A stretch of 64,000 bases of DNA, taken from NCBI RefSeq assembly GCF_017254865.1, contig NZ_JAFKCV010000010.1, positions 62,001 through 126,000 of the forward strand. The letters run 5' to 3'. The notes below the pieces were generated by a model. That model saw only the letters and a program-made list of their open reading frames with translations, was not told where the DNA came from and did not search any database. This DNA comes from Bowmanella dokdonensis (lineage in GTDB: Bacteria; Pseudomonadota; Gammaproteobacteria; Enterobacterales; Alteromonadaceae). Shown here piece after piece: positions 7,662 through 17,250 of the stretch (the stretch's first letter is position 1; the number at the start of each line of letters is the position of its first letter). The translations under genes were made by a program, and so were the position numbers.

Positions 7662-9497
7662 TCAGCCTTTTACTGACCTGACCCAGGCCGTAATCTTGTC
7701 TTCCAGCATGTTCAAAGGCACCGGGCCGTCCTTGAGTACTTCATCATGGAAGCCCTTATAGTCAAACTTGTCGCCAAGTTCATCCATGGCGTACTGGCGC
7801 AGTTCCATGATCTTCAGCTTACCGACCATATAGGCCGTAGCCTGGCCGGGCATGGCGATATAACGCTCAATGGCTTTGGTGGAGTCGCCCTCGGAATTGG
7901 GCGTATTGTCCAGCAGATACTGGATTGCCTGTTCACGGCTCCACTTCTTATCATGGAGGCCGGTGTCCACCACCAGTCGACAGGCCCGCCACAGCTCCAT
8001 GGCCAGGCGACCGAAGTCGGAGTAGGGGTCTTTGTAGAAACCCATGTCCTTGGCCAGTTCTTCGGTGTACAGACCCCATCCTTCCGTATAAGCGGTAAAG
8101 GACACATATTTCTGGAATTCAGGAATGCCTTCCAGTTCCTGGGCAATGGCGCGCTGCATATGGTGTCCCGGGATCCCCTCATGATAGGCCAGGGCTTCCA
8201 TCTGATAGATAGGCATGTCCTGCATGTTATAAAGGTTGGCATAGTAGGTACCGGGGCGAGAACCGTCCTTGGCCGGACTCTGATAGAAGGCTTTGCCGGC
8301 TGACTGTTCCCGGAACGGTTCGACCCGCTTCACGATCATTTCAGCCTCGGGCAGCAGTCCGAAATACTCCGGGATACGCTGGCGCATCTGGTCAATAAAA
8401 GCCCTGGCTTCAGTCAGATACCGCTCACGTCCTTCCTCGGTGCTGGGATAGTAAAACTGCTCATCGGTGCGCATGAACTGGAAGAATTCCTGCAAGGTGC
8501 CGTCGAAACCGACCTTGTTCATAATATCGCGCATTTGCTGGTGAATGCGCTGAACATTGTCCAGCCCCAGTTGATGGACTTCGTTGGCATTCAGGTCGGT
8601 GGTGGTAAACCAGGCAAGACGGTTCTGGTACCATTTGTCGCCATCGGGCAGGCGCCACACGCCGTCACCTTCGGGAGACAGCTCGCGCTGGTATTCGAGT
8701 TCTGCAATCAGGGCTTCATAGGCTGGTTTGACCGACGTCAGCAATGCGCCCTTAGCGCGGGTCAGCAGGTCTTCCTTCTGGGCCGCATCCATTTCCAGTT
8801 TCGCCACTTTGGCCTGGAAGTCTTCCCAGATGGTGGACGTCTCTTCGCCTTCAGTAAATGGGGCGCCGCTAATCACATTGTGTGAGGCCGCAATCATCTG
8901 ATCGTAAGACCACTTCGGTGGAAACACCCCTAGTTCCTCGCGGATCTTCAATTGTTCGATGACCTGATTGAACAGGGTATCGACCCCTTCCAGGCGCGAA
9001 ACATAGGCTTCGGCATCTGACAGTTCATTGACCCGGTGAATATTGATCAGGAAACTGGGCACCGTGGTATGCCAGGCGCGGAACTGATCCATGATATAGC
9101 TGTGGTGACGGAAAGAATCGTTGGCCAGGCGGCGTTCCAGATCTACTTTGTAGATATGGTGGCTGAGTCTTTCCTGGGCGTTCAGCTTACTGGTGTCAAA
9201 CTGATTAATCTGAGCCAGGCGCTCGCGCATCAGGGCGGCGGTTTCTTCATTATCCTGTTCAGATACATCGTCCCACTCGCCATAATCCCATTTCAGGCCC
9301 AGATAGCTTTGGTACATTGGTGATCGCTTGAGATCCTGCTCGAAACTTTGTTCGAAGAAGGCAGCCAGCCGTTGCGACTCACTCTGCTGAGTCTCTTGTA
9401 CGGCTGCCGATTCGGCTTGCTGAGTTTGTGGTGCCGGGCTGCAGGCGCTGATGGCCAGGGCAATGAGGCTGGCCTGAAAAAGTCTGTTGTGTTGCAT
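7662..9497 (-). CDS. DUF885 family lipoprotein, putative gluzincin-like hydrolase
   Basis: 611 residues with a lipoprotein signal peptide (lipobox AISAC, Cys19), so probably outer-membrane or periplasm anchored. The hallmark zinc-type motif HEGIPGHH is at residues 439-446, with FTAYTEGWGLYTEEL about 25 residues later providing the downstream glutamate region. These are the conserved features of DUF885 proteins, which are thought to be metal-dependent peptidase-like hydrolases; the substrate is undetermined. It begins 24 bases after the batD stop, so it may be the last gene of the Bat operon, with the terminator at 7461-7490 ending both. Confidence 0.82.
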   Translation of the reverse strand: MQHNRLFQASLIALAISACSPAPQTQQAESAAVQETQQSESQRLAAFFEQSFEQDLKRSPMYQSYLGLKWDYGEWDDVSEQDNEETAALMRERLAQINQFDTSKLNAQERLSHHIYKVDLERRLANDSFRHHSYIMDQFRAWHTTVPSFLINIHRVNELSDAEAYVSRLEGVDTLFNQVIEQLKIREELGVFPPKWSYDQMIAASHNVISGAPFTEGEETSTIWEDFQAKVAKLEMDAAQKEDLLTRAKGALLTSVKPAYEALIAELEYQRELSPEGDGVWRLPDGDKWYQNRLAWFTTTDLNANEVHQLGLDNVQRIHQQMRDIMNKVGFDGTLQEFFQFMRTDEQFYYPSTEEGRERYLTEARAFIDQMRQRIPEYFGLLPEAEMIVKRVEPFREQSAGKAFYQSPAKDGSRPGTYYANLYNMQDMPIYQMEALAYHEGIPGHHMQRAIAQELEGIPEFQKYVSFTAYTEGWGLYTEELAKDMGFYKDPYSDFGRLAMELWRACRLVVDTGLHDKKWSREQAIQYLLDNTPNSEGDSTKAIERYIAMPGQATAYMVGKLKIMELRQYAMDELGDKFDYKGFHDEVLKDGPVPLNMLEDKITAWVRSVKG

Positions 9498-9521
9498 GGT
9501 AATCCTCTGTTGTCTTTATCG

Positions 9522-11252
9522 TTATTCTAGTTTCAGGGACAAAAGCTGGGTGCCGACCCGTGGCTTGCCTTGTTTGCTGGCCTGGCGCAGGCGTTTGAGC
9601 ACTTGCGCAAGCTGCCCGGCTTGCCATCCGGACTGATGCCTGCCGAAGCGACTGGCCATCAACTGGTTTATCGCCTCATTCAACTCTGCATCGCCAAGCT
9701 GTTGCTGGCAGTCTGCCAGACTGCCGCCGTTGTCCAGGATCCGGCCCAGCCAGGCAGGCAGATACTCCAGTGTTGCCTGGGCATCCTGGCTTCTGACGGC
9801 CTTGTACAGTTTGTTCCACAATTGTTCTTCTTCGGCCGGCAGCGAGTCTGTTGCTGCTGTTCTGGCCGCTTTCGATCCCCTGCTGTGACTCTGCCACCAC
9901 CAGGCGAACAGGGTCAACAGCCACAGGACGAGCAGCAGGTAACTGCTGACGGACCACCATGAAGAGCTCTTTGTCGCTGGCAGTGAAGTGTTCCTGTCAG
10001 ACTCCGAGCCTTCTTCTGCCTGGGAGGCTGGCGGCTCTGTCGCCGGCGGAATGCTCCCCAGAGTATTACTGCCAGGCAGCGCGGGCAGGACTTCCAGTGT
10101 CTTGGCCGGCACAGTGGCGTACTCTGTCTTTTTGGTGACAATGTTGAACCAGGGCACCCTGACTGCCGGCAATTCAAGCTTTCCGGCCCGGGATGGAATG
10201 ATGGCGATGGACTCGACCCGTTGGGCCACCAGTGTCTCGTCCTTTTCCACGGCACTGTTGTTGGCCTGATCCGGATAGGTCTTGACCGAATCCGGATAGT
10301 CGCTGGCAAGCTCAGGCAATTGCTCCTCCGTGACCCCAAGGGCTGTCAGCGTCAGTGTGCGGGTAACGGGCTCTCCCACCCTGATAGCCTGACCGGCCGA
10401 TTGCCACTCCTCATGCAGTTCCACATATTCGCTGGGCAACCAGTGGTGGGGGTAGTTAGCCGGAACGGGCAGAACCTCCACCTCAATATCCGGACCTGCA
10501 CGGGTTATGGTACGGGTTTGATTGAAAAATCCGAACGACTGATTGTTCCGCTCTATGACTTCGCCCTCAAACAGGGGGCCTTCAATCTGAAACTGACCGC
10601 TGGAGTGGGGGATAATGGCAAAGCGTCGTTCGATAATACGGTAACGCTGACCGTCAATAATCTCCGAGTACTCCTTGTCCTTGCCTACCTGGCGAATATC
10701 GGCACCGCTGAGTTTGGGGGCTGCCAGACTGCCGCGCTGAAGATCTCGGGCCAGGTGCAGTTTGACGCGATAATGAATCTGTTGCTGCACGTGGACCTGC
10801 TTGAGATCTGTCTCGGTGGTGATAAAGATTTCCCGGCTCTGGTTACGGGTGGCCTGGCTGACCGGCAACACGGTCAGGCTGATGGGCTGACTTTTTTGGC
10901 CCTGGATCTCAAAGCTGGGGATCTGATAACGGCCAGGCTGTCGGGGAATCAGATGGGTGGTCCAGGTGGTGGTGCGGGTCATGTCGAAATTGACGATTTT
11001 TGTCTGCGTGCTGACCGAGGTCCTTCCTGTTACAAAGTCCTTCAGCAAAGGAGACGGATCGAACAGATTATTGTCCACCGCGTCATTGGCGGTCACCGTC
11101 AGGACAATGCCTTCATCTACCATGGCGGGATTCTTGTCCACCGAGGCCGTGACTTCGGTGACATCGGCATACAACGCTGTGCTGAAGGCCAGGCATAACA
11201 AGCCTATGGCCTGAGTGAGTAGACGGGAATAGATTTTCACATTCATCTGCAT
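9522..11252 (-). CDS. BatD family protein
   Basis: 576-residue membrane-anchored periplasmic protein. It has a signal peptide (cleavage near LYA-D, residue 29), beta-rich immunoglobulin-like repeats (residues 30-400), a transmembrane helix (about 430-450, SSYLLLVLWLLTLFAWWW) and a basic cytoplasmic tail. The N-terminal region (VTEVTASVDKNPAMVDEGIVLTV) is the BatD signature. Its start overlaps the preceding stop as TAATG. BatD proteins occur with BatA/B/C and MoxR in the Bacteroides aerotolerance type operon; proposed roles include chaperoning or stress resistance at the envelope, not proven here. Confidence 0.87.
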   Translation of the reverse strand: MQMNVKIYSRLLTQAIGLLCLAFSTALYADVTEVTASVDKNPAMVDEGIVLTVTANDAVDNNLFDPSPLLKDFVTGRTSVSTQTKIVNFDMTRTTTWTTHLIPRQPGRYQIPSFEIQGQKSQPISLTVLPVSQATRNQSREIFITTETDLKQVHVQQQIHYRVKLHLARDLQRGSLAAPKLSGADIRQVGKDKEYSEIIDGQRYRIIERRFAIIPHSSGQFQIEGPLFEGEVIERNNQSFGFFNQTRTITRAGPDIEVEVLPVPANYPHHWLPSEYVELHEEWQSAGQAIRVGEPVTRTLTLTALGVTEEQLPELASDYPDSVKTYPDQANNSAVEKDETLVAQRVESIAIIPSRAGKLELPAVRVPWFNIVTKKTEYATVPAKTLEVLPALPGSNTLGSIPPATEPPASQAEEGSESDRNTSLPATKSSSWWSVSSYLLLVLWLLTLFAWWWQSHSRGSKAARTAATDSLPAEEEQLWNKLYKAVRSQDAQATLEYLPAWLGRILDNGGSLADCQQQLGDAELNEAINQLMASRFGRHQSGWQAGQLAQVLKRLRQASKQGKPRVGTQLLSLKLE

Positions 11253-13045
11253 TACCAGTTCCTTTGCAACTGATTGGGTAGGGATTGGCGTCTGCGCTGC
11301 TGATGTTCCAGCATCATTTTGCGCTTAAGCAGGTAAGCCGGATCATCCGGAACCTTACGCAACAGGTTCTGCAAACGCTGTTGCTCTTCCCGCTCCTGTT
11401 CACTCATCTGCGCTTCCTGAGCCTCGGCCTGTTGCTGTTCTCCCTGCTGCTCTTCATCTAACGACTGTTGGATCTGCTGTTCCTCTGGTTGTTTCTGCTC
11501 GGCCTCCTGCTGATCACCCCCTTCGGGCTGTTCACTTTGCTGTGGGTCATTTGGTTGCTGATCCTGGGTCCCTTCTCCCTGACTGTTTTGTCCGTCCTGG
11601 TTTGGTTGGTTCTGTTCACCATCCTGTTGCTGCTGCTCAGACTGTTGCTGATTTTGCTGCTGATCCTGTTTTTGTTTCTGCTGCATCTGCTCCAGTAAGG
11701 CTTTGTTGGCCTTGGCATCGCTGTGCTCAGGTTGCTGTTCCAGCACCTTGTCGTAGGCGGCGATGGCCTTGTCCAGTTCGCCAAGACGGGCCAGGGCATT
11801 GCCCTGGTTATACCAGGACTGCACAGAATCCACTTGCGACCAGCTATCAAGGGCGGCTTCGTAGTCACCGGCCCGGTAATGGGCGCTGCCCTGCCAGAGC
11901 GGGTCGTCAAAAGATTTGGCGGCCTGTAGGTATTGTTCCTGCGCAAAAGCCTGTTGACCCTGCTGGTCGGGTCGTTGCCACAGGTCGTCCCACCAGCTTG
12001 CCTGTGCTTTGGGGCTGTGCATGAAGGATAACAACAAGCCGGTAAACAGTAGACTCAGTATCCCCTTACGAAAGGCATAGGCGGCCAGTGGAACCAGCAG
12101 CAACAGCAGATAGGGACCGGCTTCGCGCCACTGGTCGCCGCCTTGTTGCTGTTCTCCCTCCTGGGTGTCCCTGGAGAGCAAGTCCTGGCTGACCAGATAG
12201 TCAATATCCCTGTCACTGGCCTGCAAGGGAGCATAACGACCACCGCCCTTTTGCGCGAGCAGGCGCAAATTGGCTTCATCCAGGCGAGGCACCACGATAG
12301 AGCCGCTGCTGTCTTTCATCAGTTCACCGTTGGCCAGTTTGATTGGAGCACCCGCTTCGGTGCCGACCGCCAGGATGGACAGGCGGTAAGGACTGGCACT
12401 GATCAACTGACTGATAGGCGCCACCTGGCTGGGTTCCACTCCGTCAGTCAGCCAGAAAATCTCGCCCTGCTGATAGCCGGCATTGGCCAGCAGTTCCACG
12501 GCCAGCGCCAGGCCCAGCTCCGGTTCGCTGCCCTGTACCGGCATGATTTCAGGGGACAGGGAGGGTACCAGGCTGGCCAGGGTCTGACCGTCTGTGCTCA
12601 GGGGGCTGATGACAAACGCGTCGCCGGCATAGGCCACCAGGCCCGTTTCTCCCTCGGCAATAGCCTCGATAAGGTCCATGGCCTTGTAGCGGGCACGGGT
12701 CAGTCTGTCCGGCGTCAGATCGGTGGCGCGCATGGACAGGGACATATCCATCACCACCACCTTACCGGTATGCAGCTGATAGACCGGCTGGGGTAACCGT
12801 TCCCAGGTTGGGCCGGCCAGGGCAAGGGTGGCCAGCAACCAGCCTAACGCCAGCAGGAACAGGGGGGGGCGTCCACGGGCGGCCCCATCGGCAGTGACAA
12901 GCTGCTTGTAAAGGTGGCCGGCCAGGACCCCCTGCCAACCCGACTGATGGCGATTGAGATAGCGGATGGACCAGAGCAGCAGTAATAACGGAATCAATAT
13001 CAGCAGCCAGCCTGGGCGCAAAAAATGAAATTGACTGAAGTCCAT
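11252..13045 (-). CDS. BatB-BatC fusion: VWA domain plus TPR protein
   Basis: About 597 residues from the ATG at 13045, which overlaps the batA stop as TGATG. N-terminal membrane helices (residues 8-25 and 55-75) flank a von Willebrand A domain with MIDAS motif DMSLS (about residue 95), followed by a third helix (about 305-340). The C-terminal part carries tetratricopeptide repeats (about 385-455, YRAGDYEAALDSW, YNQGNALARLGELDKAIAAY). It then runs into a tail of roughly 130 residues that is almost entirely Gln, Glu, Asn and Asp. In Bacteroides batB and batC are separate genes; here they are one. Likely an inner-membrane scaffold working with MoxR. Confidence 0.87.
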   Translation of the reverse strand: MDFSQFHFLRPGWLLILIPLLLLLWSIRYLNRHQSGWQGVLAGHLYKQLVTADGAARGRPPLFLLALGWLLATLALAGPTWERLPQPVYQLHTGKVVVMDMSLSMRATDLTPDRLTRARYKAMDLIEAIAEGETGLVAYAGDAFVISPLSTDGQTLASLVPSLSPEIMPVQGSEPELGLALAVELLANAGYQQGEIFWLTDGVEPSQVAPISQLISASPYRLSILAVGTEAGAPIKLANGELMKDSSGSIVVPRLDEANLRLLAQKGGGRYAPLQASDRDIDYLVSQDLLSRDTQEGEQQQGGDQWREAGPYLLLLLVPLAAYAFRKGILSLLFTGLLLSFMHSPKAQASWWDDLWQRPDQQGQQAFAQEQYLQAAKSFDDPLWQGSAHYRAGDYEAALDSWSQVDSVQSWYNQGNALARLGELDKAIAAYDKVLEQQPEHSDAKANKALLEQMQQKQKQDQQQNQQQSEQQQQDGEQNQPNQDGQNSQGEGTQDQQPNDPQQSEQPEGGDQQEAEQKQPEEQQIQQSLDEEQQGEQQQAEAQEAQMSEQEREEQQRLQNLLRKVPDDPAYLLKRKMMLEHQQRRRQSLPNQLQRNW

Positions 13046-14046
13046 CACAGGGCTTTTCTCCTGCTCACAGACCACCAACTGAACAGGGAAGGCAGGCAAA
13101 TCAGTACACTGAGCAACAACCCGGTCGCCAACGGATAGAAAAACAGCGCACTTTGGGGGCGCATCTGACGGCTTTCCCGTTCCACCGGCTCCAGCTCGTC
13201 GAGCCTGGCATAGATGGCTTCCAGGCTTTGCGTATCCCTGGCACGGAAGTACTGGCCGCCGGTGCTTTGTGCCAGGGTGGTGAGCATTTCCTCGTCCAGT
13301 TCCTGAGAAGGGTTGACCCGGCGGTTGCCGAAAAAGCTCTGTACCAGCATCTGGTCCGCACCCACGCCTATGGTGTAGATGGTCACGTCATGGGCAACGG
13401 CCAGTTCGTTAGCCTGCTTGGGAGAAATATTGCCCGCGGTATTCTGACCATCGGTGAGCAGAATCAACACCTTGTTGGAATCCTTGCGCGTCTCGAAACG
13501 TTTTACCGCCAGACCGATGGCATCGCCTATGGCGGTCTGTTCACCGACCAGGCCGATGACCGCCTCATCCAGTAGCTGGGCGACTGTCTCCCGATCGTAG
13601 GTCAGGGGGGCCTGCAGATAGGCTGTGTCGGCAAATAGGATCAGTCCCAGCCTGTCGCCTATGCGGCGCTCAATAAAGTCGCCCAGCACATGCTTGATCA
13701 TCATCAGCCGGTCAGCCTGGCGACCGTTCACCTGCATGTCTTCCACTTTCATACTGCCGGACAGGTCTACCGCAATCATCAGATCCCGGCCTTCGGCCGG
13801 TACATTCACCGGTTCCCCCAGCCATTGCGGGCGTGCGGCAGCGAGAATCAGGCAAAGCCAGGCCAGACTCGCCAGCAACAGCCGGCCACGATTGGACGCC
13901 ACTTTTTGTTCAGACACTGAGAATTCCTGGCCCACCTTTGGCACCCTGAGAGCTGCGCTCTGGGCGCGTTGTCTGGCAGGCATCAGTCGGATCAGCAAAG
14001 GCAGGGGCAGCAGCACCAGTGCCCACCACCAGGCAAATTCAAACAT
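13045..14046 (-). CDS. BatA family VWA domain membrane protein
   Basis: 333 residues: N-terminal hydrophobic segment (FAWWWALVLLPLPLLIRL), a second helix about 57-72, a VWA domain with intact MIDAS DLSGS (about residue 96) and threonine/aspartate loops (LLTDGQNT), and a C-terminal transmembrane helix (about 303-323). Its first 8 bases overlap the end of the DUF4381 gene (ATGTTTGA). It is predicted to bind a divalent metal and a partner protein at the inner membrane face as part of the MoxR/Bat complex. Confidence 0.88.
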   Translation of the reverse strand: MFEFAWWWALVLLPLPLLIRLMPARQRAQSAALRVPKVGQEFSVSEQKVASNRGRLLLASLAWLCLILAAARPQWLGEPVNVPAEGRDLMIAVDLSGSMKVEDMQVNGRQADRLMMIKHVLGDFIERRIGDRLGLILFADTAYLQAPLTYDRETVAQLLDEAVIGLVGEQTAIGDAIGLAVKRFETRKDSNKVLILLTDGQNTAGNISPKQANELAVAHDVTIYTIGVGADQMLVQSFFGNRRVNPSQELDEEMLTTLAQSTGGQYFRARDTQSLEAIYARLDELEPVERESRQMRPQSALFFYPLATGLLLSVLICLPSLFSWWSVSRRKAL

Positions 14047-14533
14047 GGAGGTCCTCCTCGAGCCTGGAGGTTTTTACCGGCAAGGCCTGTCTGATCCAGT
14101 TTCTGACCAGTTCACGGCTTGCCCTGGCATCCAGTGCGGCGGACTCAGGACGATAGAGGCTTGCCAGCAAAGGACGATAGCCTTGTATAAAATCTTCGCG
14201 GCGTTTTTTCGGCAGCAGACGGGCAAGAAAAGCCAGCCAGGCCTGATCATGCAACGAAGCGCTGCTCTCCCTGGGCAGATAGCTGATCGTCAGCCGTTTG
14301 AGCAGCCCATTGACTTGTGCCGGCCAGTCCGGCCGCTGGTAATCGATCTGCTCCAGTTCCTCAAGGGCCTGACGGGTAGCCAGCCGCTGTCTGCGGCGGC
14401 GTTTCAGCGCGATAAAGGAAAAGAACAGCAGGCCGAGGATCAGCAGCGCCAGTAACCACCAGCCATACGCGGGAGGCCAGGCGTCCACGGCCTCGGGCAG
14501 GTGAATGTCCCTGAGTTGTTCGAGCGGGCTCAT
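14039..14533 (-). CDS. DUF4381 domain protein of the Bat operon
   Basis: 164 residues from the ATG at 14533, whose ATGA overlaps the DUF58 stop. One membrane helix (about 24-45, YGWWLLALLILGLLFFSFIAL) is followed by an Arg-rich stretch and a cytoplasmic helical domain. DUF4381 proteins are found almost only inside such moxR-DUF58-VWA operons. The in-frame upstream ATG at 14599 lies deep in the DUF58 gene and is unlikely. Function unknown. Confidence 0.82.
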   Translation of the reverse strand: MSPLEQLRDIHLPEAVDAWPPAYGWWLLALLILGLLFFSFIALKRRRRQRLATRQALEELEQIDYQRPDWPAQVNGLLKRLTISYLPRESSASLHDQAWLAFLARLLPKKRREDFIQGYRPLLASLYRPESAALDARASRELVRNWIRQALPVKTSRLEEDLHV

Positions 14534-15480
14534 ATCCTGTTTCCCAATTGCAGTTCCAGGGGCAGGGCGCTGGAGATTGGCAGTACCTGGCATCGACATT
14601 GTTTTAGAAGACTGATCATCTGTGATTGTTTTTGTTCATGGACCTGCTGATAGTTTTGTGCGAGGCGCTTCTCGCCCAGCACCAGCGAACGGGTTTGCCG
14701 GCCGTCCGTGACGCTGACCTCCTGAGGAACGCGGACGCTGGGCAGGGCATGCTCGAAAGGGTCGCTGATGGGGTAAGCCACCAGTTCACAATGCCTGGAC
14801 AGGCGGAACAAATGCTGTTTGGCGGATTCATCCAACTGACCAAAGTCACTGACCAGGAAGATCAGGCTGCCAGGCCGGGCCAGGCGCCTGAGTCTGGCAC
14901 AGGCATCGGCGAAGTTCAGTGTCTGGGGCTTGTCCGGCTGGGGCTGATGCAACTGCATCAGGCCCTTGAGCAAAGTTAGTACCGCTTTTTGCCGGGTCAG
15001 GGGCTTGAACTCCAGGTGTTGGTCCTGGTTATAGATCAGTCCGCCGATGCGATCTCCGCGTTTGCGCGCCGACCAGGCAATCAGGGCGGTCAGGTGCGCC
15101 GCTTGCACAGACTTGAACAAAAAACGGGTGCCAAAGTGCATATCCGCTGACAGATCGGTCAGCACAAAGACGGGCCGCTCCTTCTCTTCCCGGTACAATT
15201 TGGTGTGGGTCTTTCCCGTCCTTGCCGTGACCCGCCAGTCGATGGCGCGAATATCGTCCCCTGGCTGATAGTGGCGGGCCTCATCAAACTCCATGCCCCG
15301 GCCCTTGGTTTTTGCCAGATAAGTCCCTGCCAGTTTGGCCTGAATGGTCTTACCAGGGGACAAATCCAACAGACTGGTCTTGGACTGATAATACAGAAGC
15401 TCGCTTACGGCCAAATGGACACCGTCACTGTGGTGTGTTTTAAGCCAATGCGCCACATCCTCTTGCGTGTGAGATTGCAT
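14530..15480 (-). CDS. DUF58 domain protein of the moxR-Bat operon
   Basis: About 316 residues. The DUF58 signature is at about residues 58-75 (GRGMEFDEARHYQPGDDIRAIDWRVTAR), followed by a VWA-like fold (VFVLTDLSADMHFG, LIFLVSDFGQLD). DUF58 proteins are cytoplasmic and cotranscribed with MoxR ATPases. The start is ambiguous: a TTG at 15510 directly after the moxR stop would add 10 residues, whereas the ATG at 15480 lacks a strong ribosome site. I use the ATG. Confidence 0.85.
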   Translation of the reverse strand: MQSHTQEDVAHWLKTHHSDGVHLAVSELLYYQSKTSLLDLSPGKTIQAKLAGTYLAKTKGRGMEFDEARHYQPGDDIRAIDWRVTARTGKTHTKLYREEKERPVFVLTDLSADMHFGTRFLFKSVQAAHLTALIAWSARKRGDRIGGLIYNQDQHLEFKPLTRQKAVLTLLKGLMQLHQPQPDKPQTLNFADACARLRRLARPGSLIFLVSDFGQLDESAKQHLFRLSRHCELVAYPISDPFEHALPSVRVPQEVSVTDGRQTRSLVLGEKRLAQNYQQVHEQKQSQMISLLKQCRCQVLPISSALPLELQLGNRI

Positions 15481-15512
15481 ACTGCCCACTTTCAGGTTCC
15501 CGACAGACAAGG

Positions 15513-16469
15513 TCAGGGTACCGGTACCAGTTCCAGAATCCGGTCCAGAACCTGGTTGCAGCTGATCCCTTCGGCTTCGGCGTCGTAACTGAGTAGCAGT
15601 CGATGCCTGAGAACATTGTGAAACACGGCCTGGATATCATCCGGTCCGACAAAATCCCGTCCCGATAGCCAGGCATGGGCCCGGGCGCATCGATCCAGGG
15701 CGATGGTAGCCCTGGGGCTGGCGCCATACTCGATCCAGTTGGCCAGATTCTTATCCAGCGCTGCGGGTTTGCGGGTAGCGATAATAAGTTGCACCAGATA
15801 CTGTTCCAGCGCTTCGGCCAGATGGATTTTCAGTATGGCCGCCCGGGCGGCAAAAATATCCTGCTGACTGAGATTGGGAGGCGATACCTGTTGTTGGTGC
15901 AGGGCCTCGTTGCGAGTCAGGCGCAAGATAGACAACTCGGTATCCGCCCCAGGGTAATCTATTTCCAGATGCATCAGGAAGCGATCCAACTGGGCCTCCG
16001 GCAGGGGATAGGTTCCTTCCTGCTCAATGGGGTTCTGCGTGGCCATAACCAGAAACAGTTCGGGCAGGGGATAGGTCCGGTTGCCCACCGTAATCTGCCG
16101 TTCAGCCATGGCCTCCAACAACGCAGACTGGACCTTGGCCGGGGCGCGGTTAATCTCATCCGCCAGCACCAGATTGTGGAATAGTGGACCCTGTTGGAAG
16201 GCGAAGCTGCCATCTTCCGGCCGGTAGATGTCGGTACCGGTCAGATCTGCCGGCAACAAGTCCGGGGTAAACTGCACCCGGTGAAAATCTCCCTCAATTC
16301 CCTTGGCCAGCGCATTGACGGCGCGGGTCTTGGCCAGGCCCGGCGGACCTTCCACCAGCAAATGGCCGTCGGCCAGCAGGGCAATAAGAATATTGCGGGT
16401 AAGGGTGGACTGACCCAGGACCTGGGAATCGAGATAGGCCTGTAGTTGTTTGAATTGTTCGGCTGCCAT
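15513..16469 (-). CDS. MoxR family AAA+ ATPase
   Basis: 318 residues with Walker A GPPGLAKT (about 40-47), Walker B VLADEINRAP (about 103-112), sensor 1 ATQNPIEQEGTYPLPEAQLDRF and the C-terminal lid domain with GASPRAT. MoxR ATPases act as chaperones that assemble or insert metal cofactors with VWA partner proteins, here the Bat proteins downstream. GGAAGGACA precedes the ATG. It is the first gene of the operon. Confidence 0.93.
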   Translation of the reverse strand: MAAEQFKQLQAYLDSQVLGQSTLTRNILIALLADGHLLVEGPPGLAKTRAVNALAKGIEGDFHRVQFTPDLLPADLTGTDIYRPEDGSFAFQQGPLFHNLVLADEINRAPAKVQSALLEAMAERQITVGNRTYPLPELFLVMATQNPIEQEGTYPLPEAQLDRFLMHLEIDYPGADTELSILRLTRNEALHQQQVSPPNLSQQDIFAARAAILKIHLAEALEQYLVQLIIATRKPAALDKNLANWIEYGASPRATIALDRCARAHAWLSGRDFVGPDDIQAVFHNVLRHRLLLSYDAEAEGISCNQVLDRILELVPVP

Positions 16470-16848
16470 TGTCCTTCCATTAATCTGATTGGGTCACCAG
16501 GGCGACCATAACTGCGACCGGGAATCATTCCTGTGGAAAAAAGCCCAGTCAATCCGGCCACTTGGCCGCGAGCAAGAATGAATCCCTTTGAGGTTCATGT
16601 CTATATAGGGTTCCCTGACCGAAATACAATGTTACAGAATCCTGCCAGTGACAGAGCAGACACCTGCGGTAATCCGTCTGACAGAGTTGGAACCATCGGC
16701 AGTGCCCATAATGTGGATCTATATTTCCTTTTTTAACAATAGGTTAGCTTGCAAAGGATAACTTTATTCATTGAGTTGGTTAATTAGTATGCGCTTTCTA
16801 AACCCTTTGCGTAATCTTGTCAGCGTCAACCAAACCAGGAGCAACAGC
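16470..16848. other. Intergenic region between moxR and phasin genes
   Basis: 379 bases upstream of both the divergent moxR operon and the first phasin, so it must hold both promoters. An in-frame ATG at 16771 would extend the phasin N-terminally but lacks the family sequence and a ribosome site. I see no repeat, RNA gene or convincing operator. Confidence 0.5.
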
Positions 16849-17214
16849 ATGACTAAATTTGACGCTATCAAAAGCAAAGTAAACGATGCGGAAGACTTCG
16901 CCCGTAAGATCTGGCTGGCCGGCCTGGGTGCCTACGGCAAGAGCATCGACGAGGTGCAGGGGCGCTACGAAAAACTGAACACTGACGCCTCCAAAGTATT
17001 CGATGAGCTGGTGGAAAAAGGCAGCAAGATTGAAGCCGAAACCAAAGACAAGATCAAGGAAAAGACCAATGTCGAAGCCCGCGTTGCCGAAGTACGCAAA
17101 AAGCTGGGCCTGGACAAGCCGGAAATGGAGCAGAAAGTCGATGAGCTGTCAGCCAAGATTGATGCCCTGACCCTGGCAGTGGCCAAGCTGGCCGAGAAAA
17201 AGGTTAAAGCCTGA
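16849..17214 (+). CDS. Phasin family protein (granule-associated)
   Basis: 121-residue, almost wholly helical and highly charged protein with the phasin motif near the N-terminus (residues 14-27, ARKIWLAGLGAYGK) and a heptad-like C-terminus (KVDELSAKIDALTLAVAKLAEKK). It matches the short PhaI/phasin type that coats polyhydroxyalkanoate granules. AGGAG lies just upstream of the chosen ATG. A hairpin terminator follows at 17223-17250, before the second phasin gene. No PHA synthase is in the window. Confidence 0.85.
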   Translation: MTKFDAIKSKVNDAEDFARKIWLAGLGAYGKSIDEVQGRYEKLNTDASKVFDELVEKGSKIEAETKDKIKEKTNVEARVAEVRKKLGLDKPEMEQKVDELSAKIDALTLAVAKLAEKKVKA

Positions 17215-17222
17215 CAGTGACG

Positions 17223-17250
17223 GCCTGGTCTTTAACCAGGCTGTGTTTTT
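17223..17250 (+). terminator. Intrinsic terminator after first phasin
   Basis: GCCTGG - TCTTTAA - CCAGGC followed by TGTGTTTTT, nine bases after the stop codon. Confidence 0.75.

Noticed and set aside
7454-7681. 75-codon plus-strand ORF over the repeats
   Set aside because: The apparent internal peptide repeat is explained by the DNA repeats, and it overlaps the DUF885 terminator and 3' end.
10221-11198. 325-residue plus-strand ORF opposite batD
   Set aside because: Shadow frame of a clear BatD gene; no known motif.
11468-11698. 76-residue leucine-rich plus-strand ORF inside batB/batC
   Set aside because: It is the antisense of the Gln-rich tail (CAG/CAA repeats read as CTG/TTG); no ribosome site and wrong strand for the operon.
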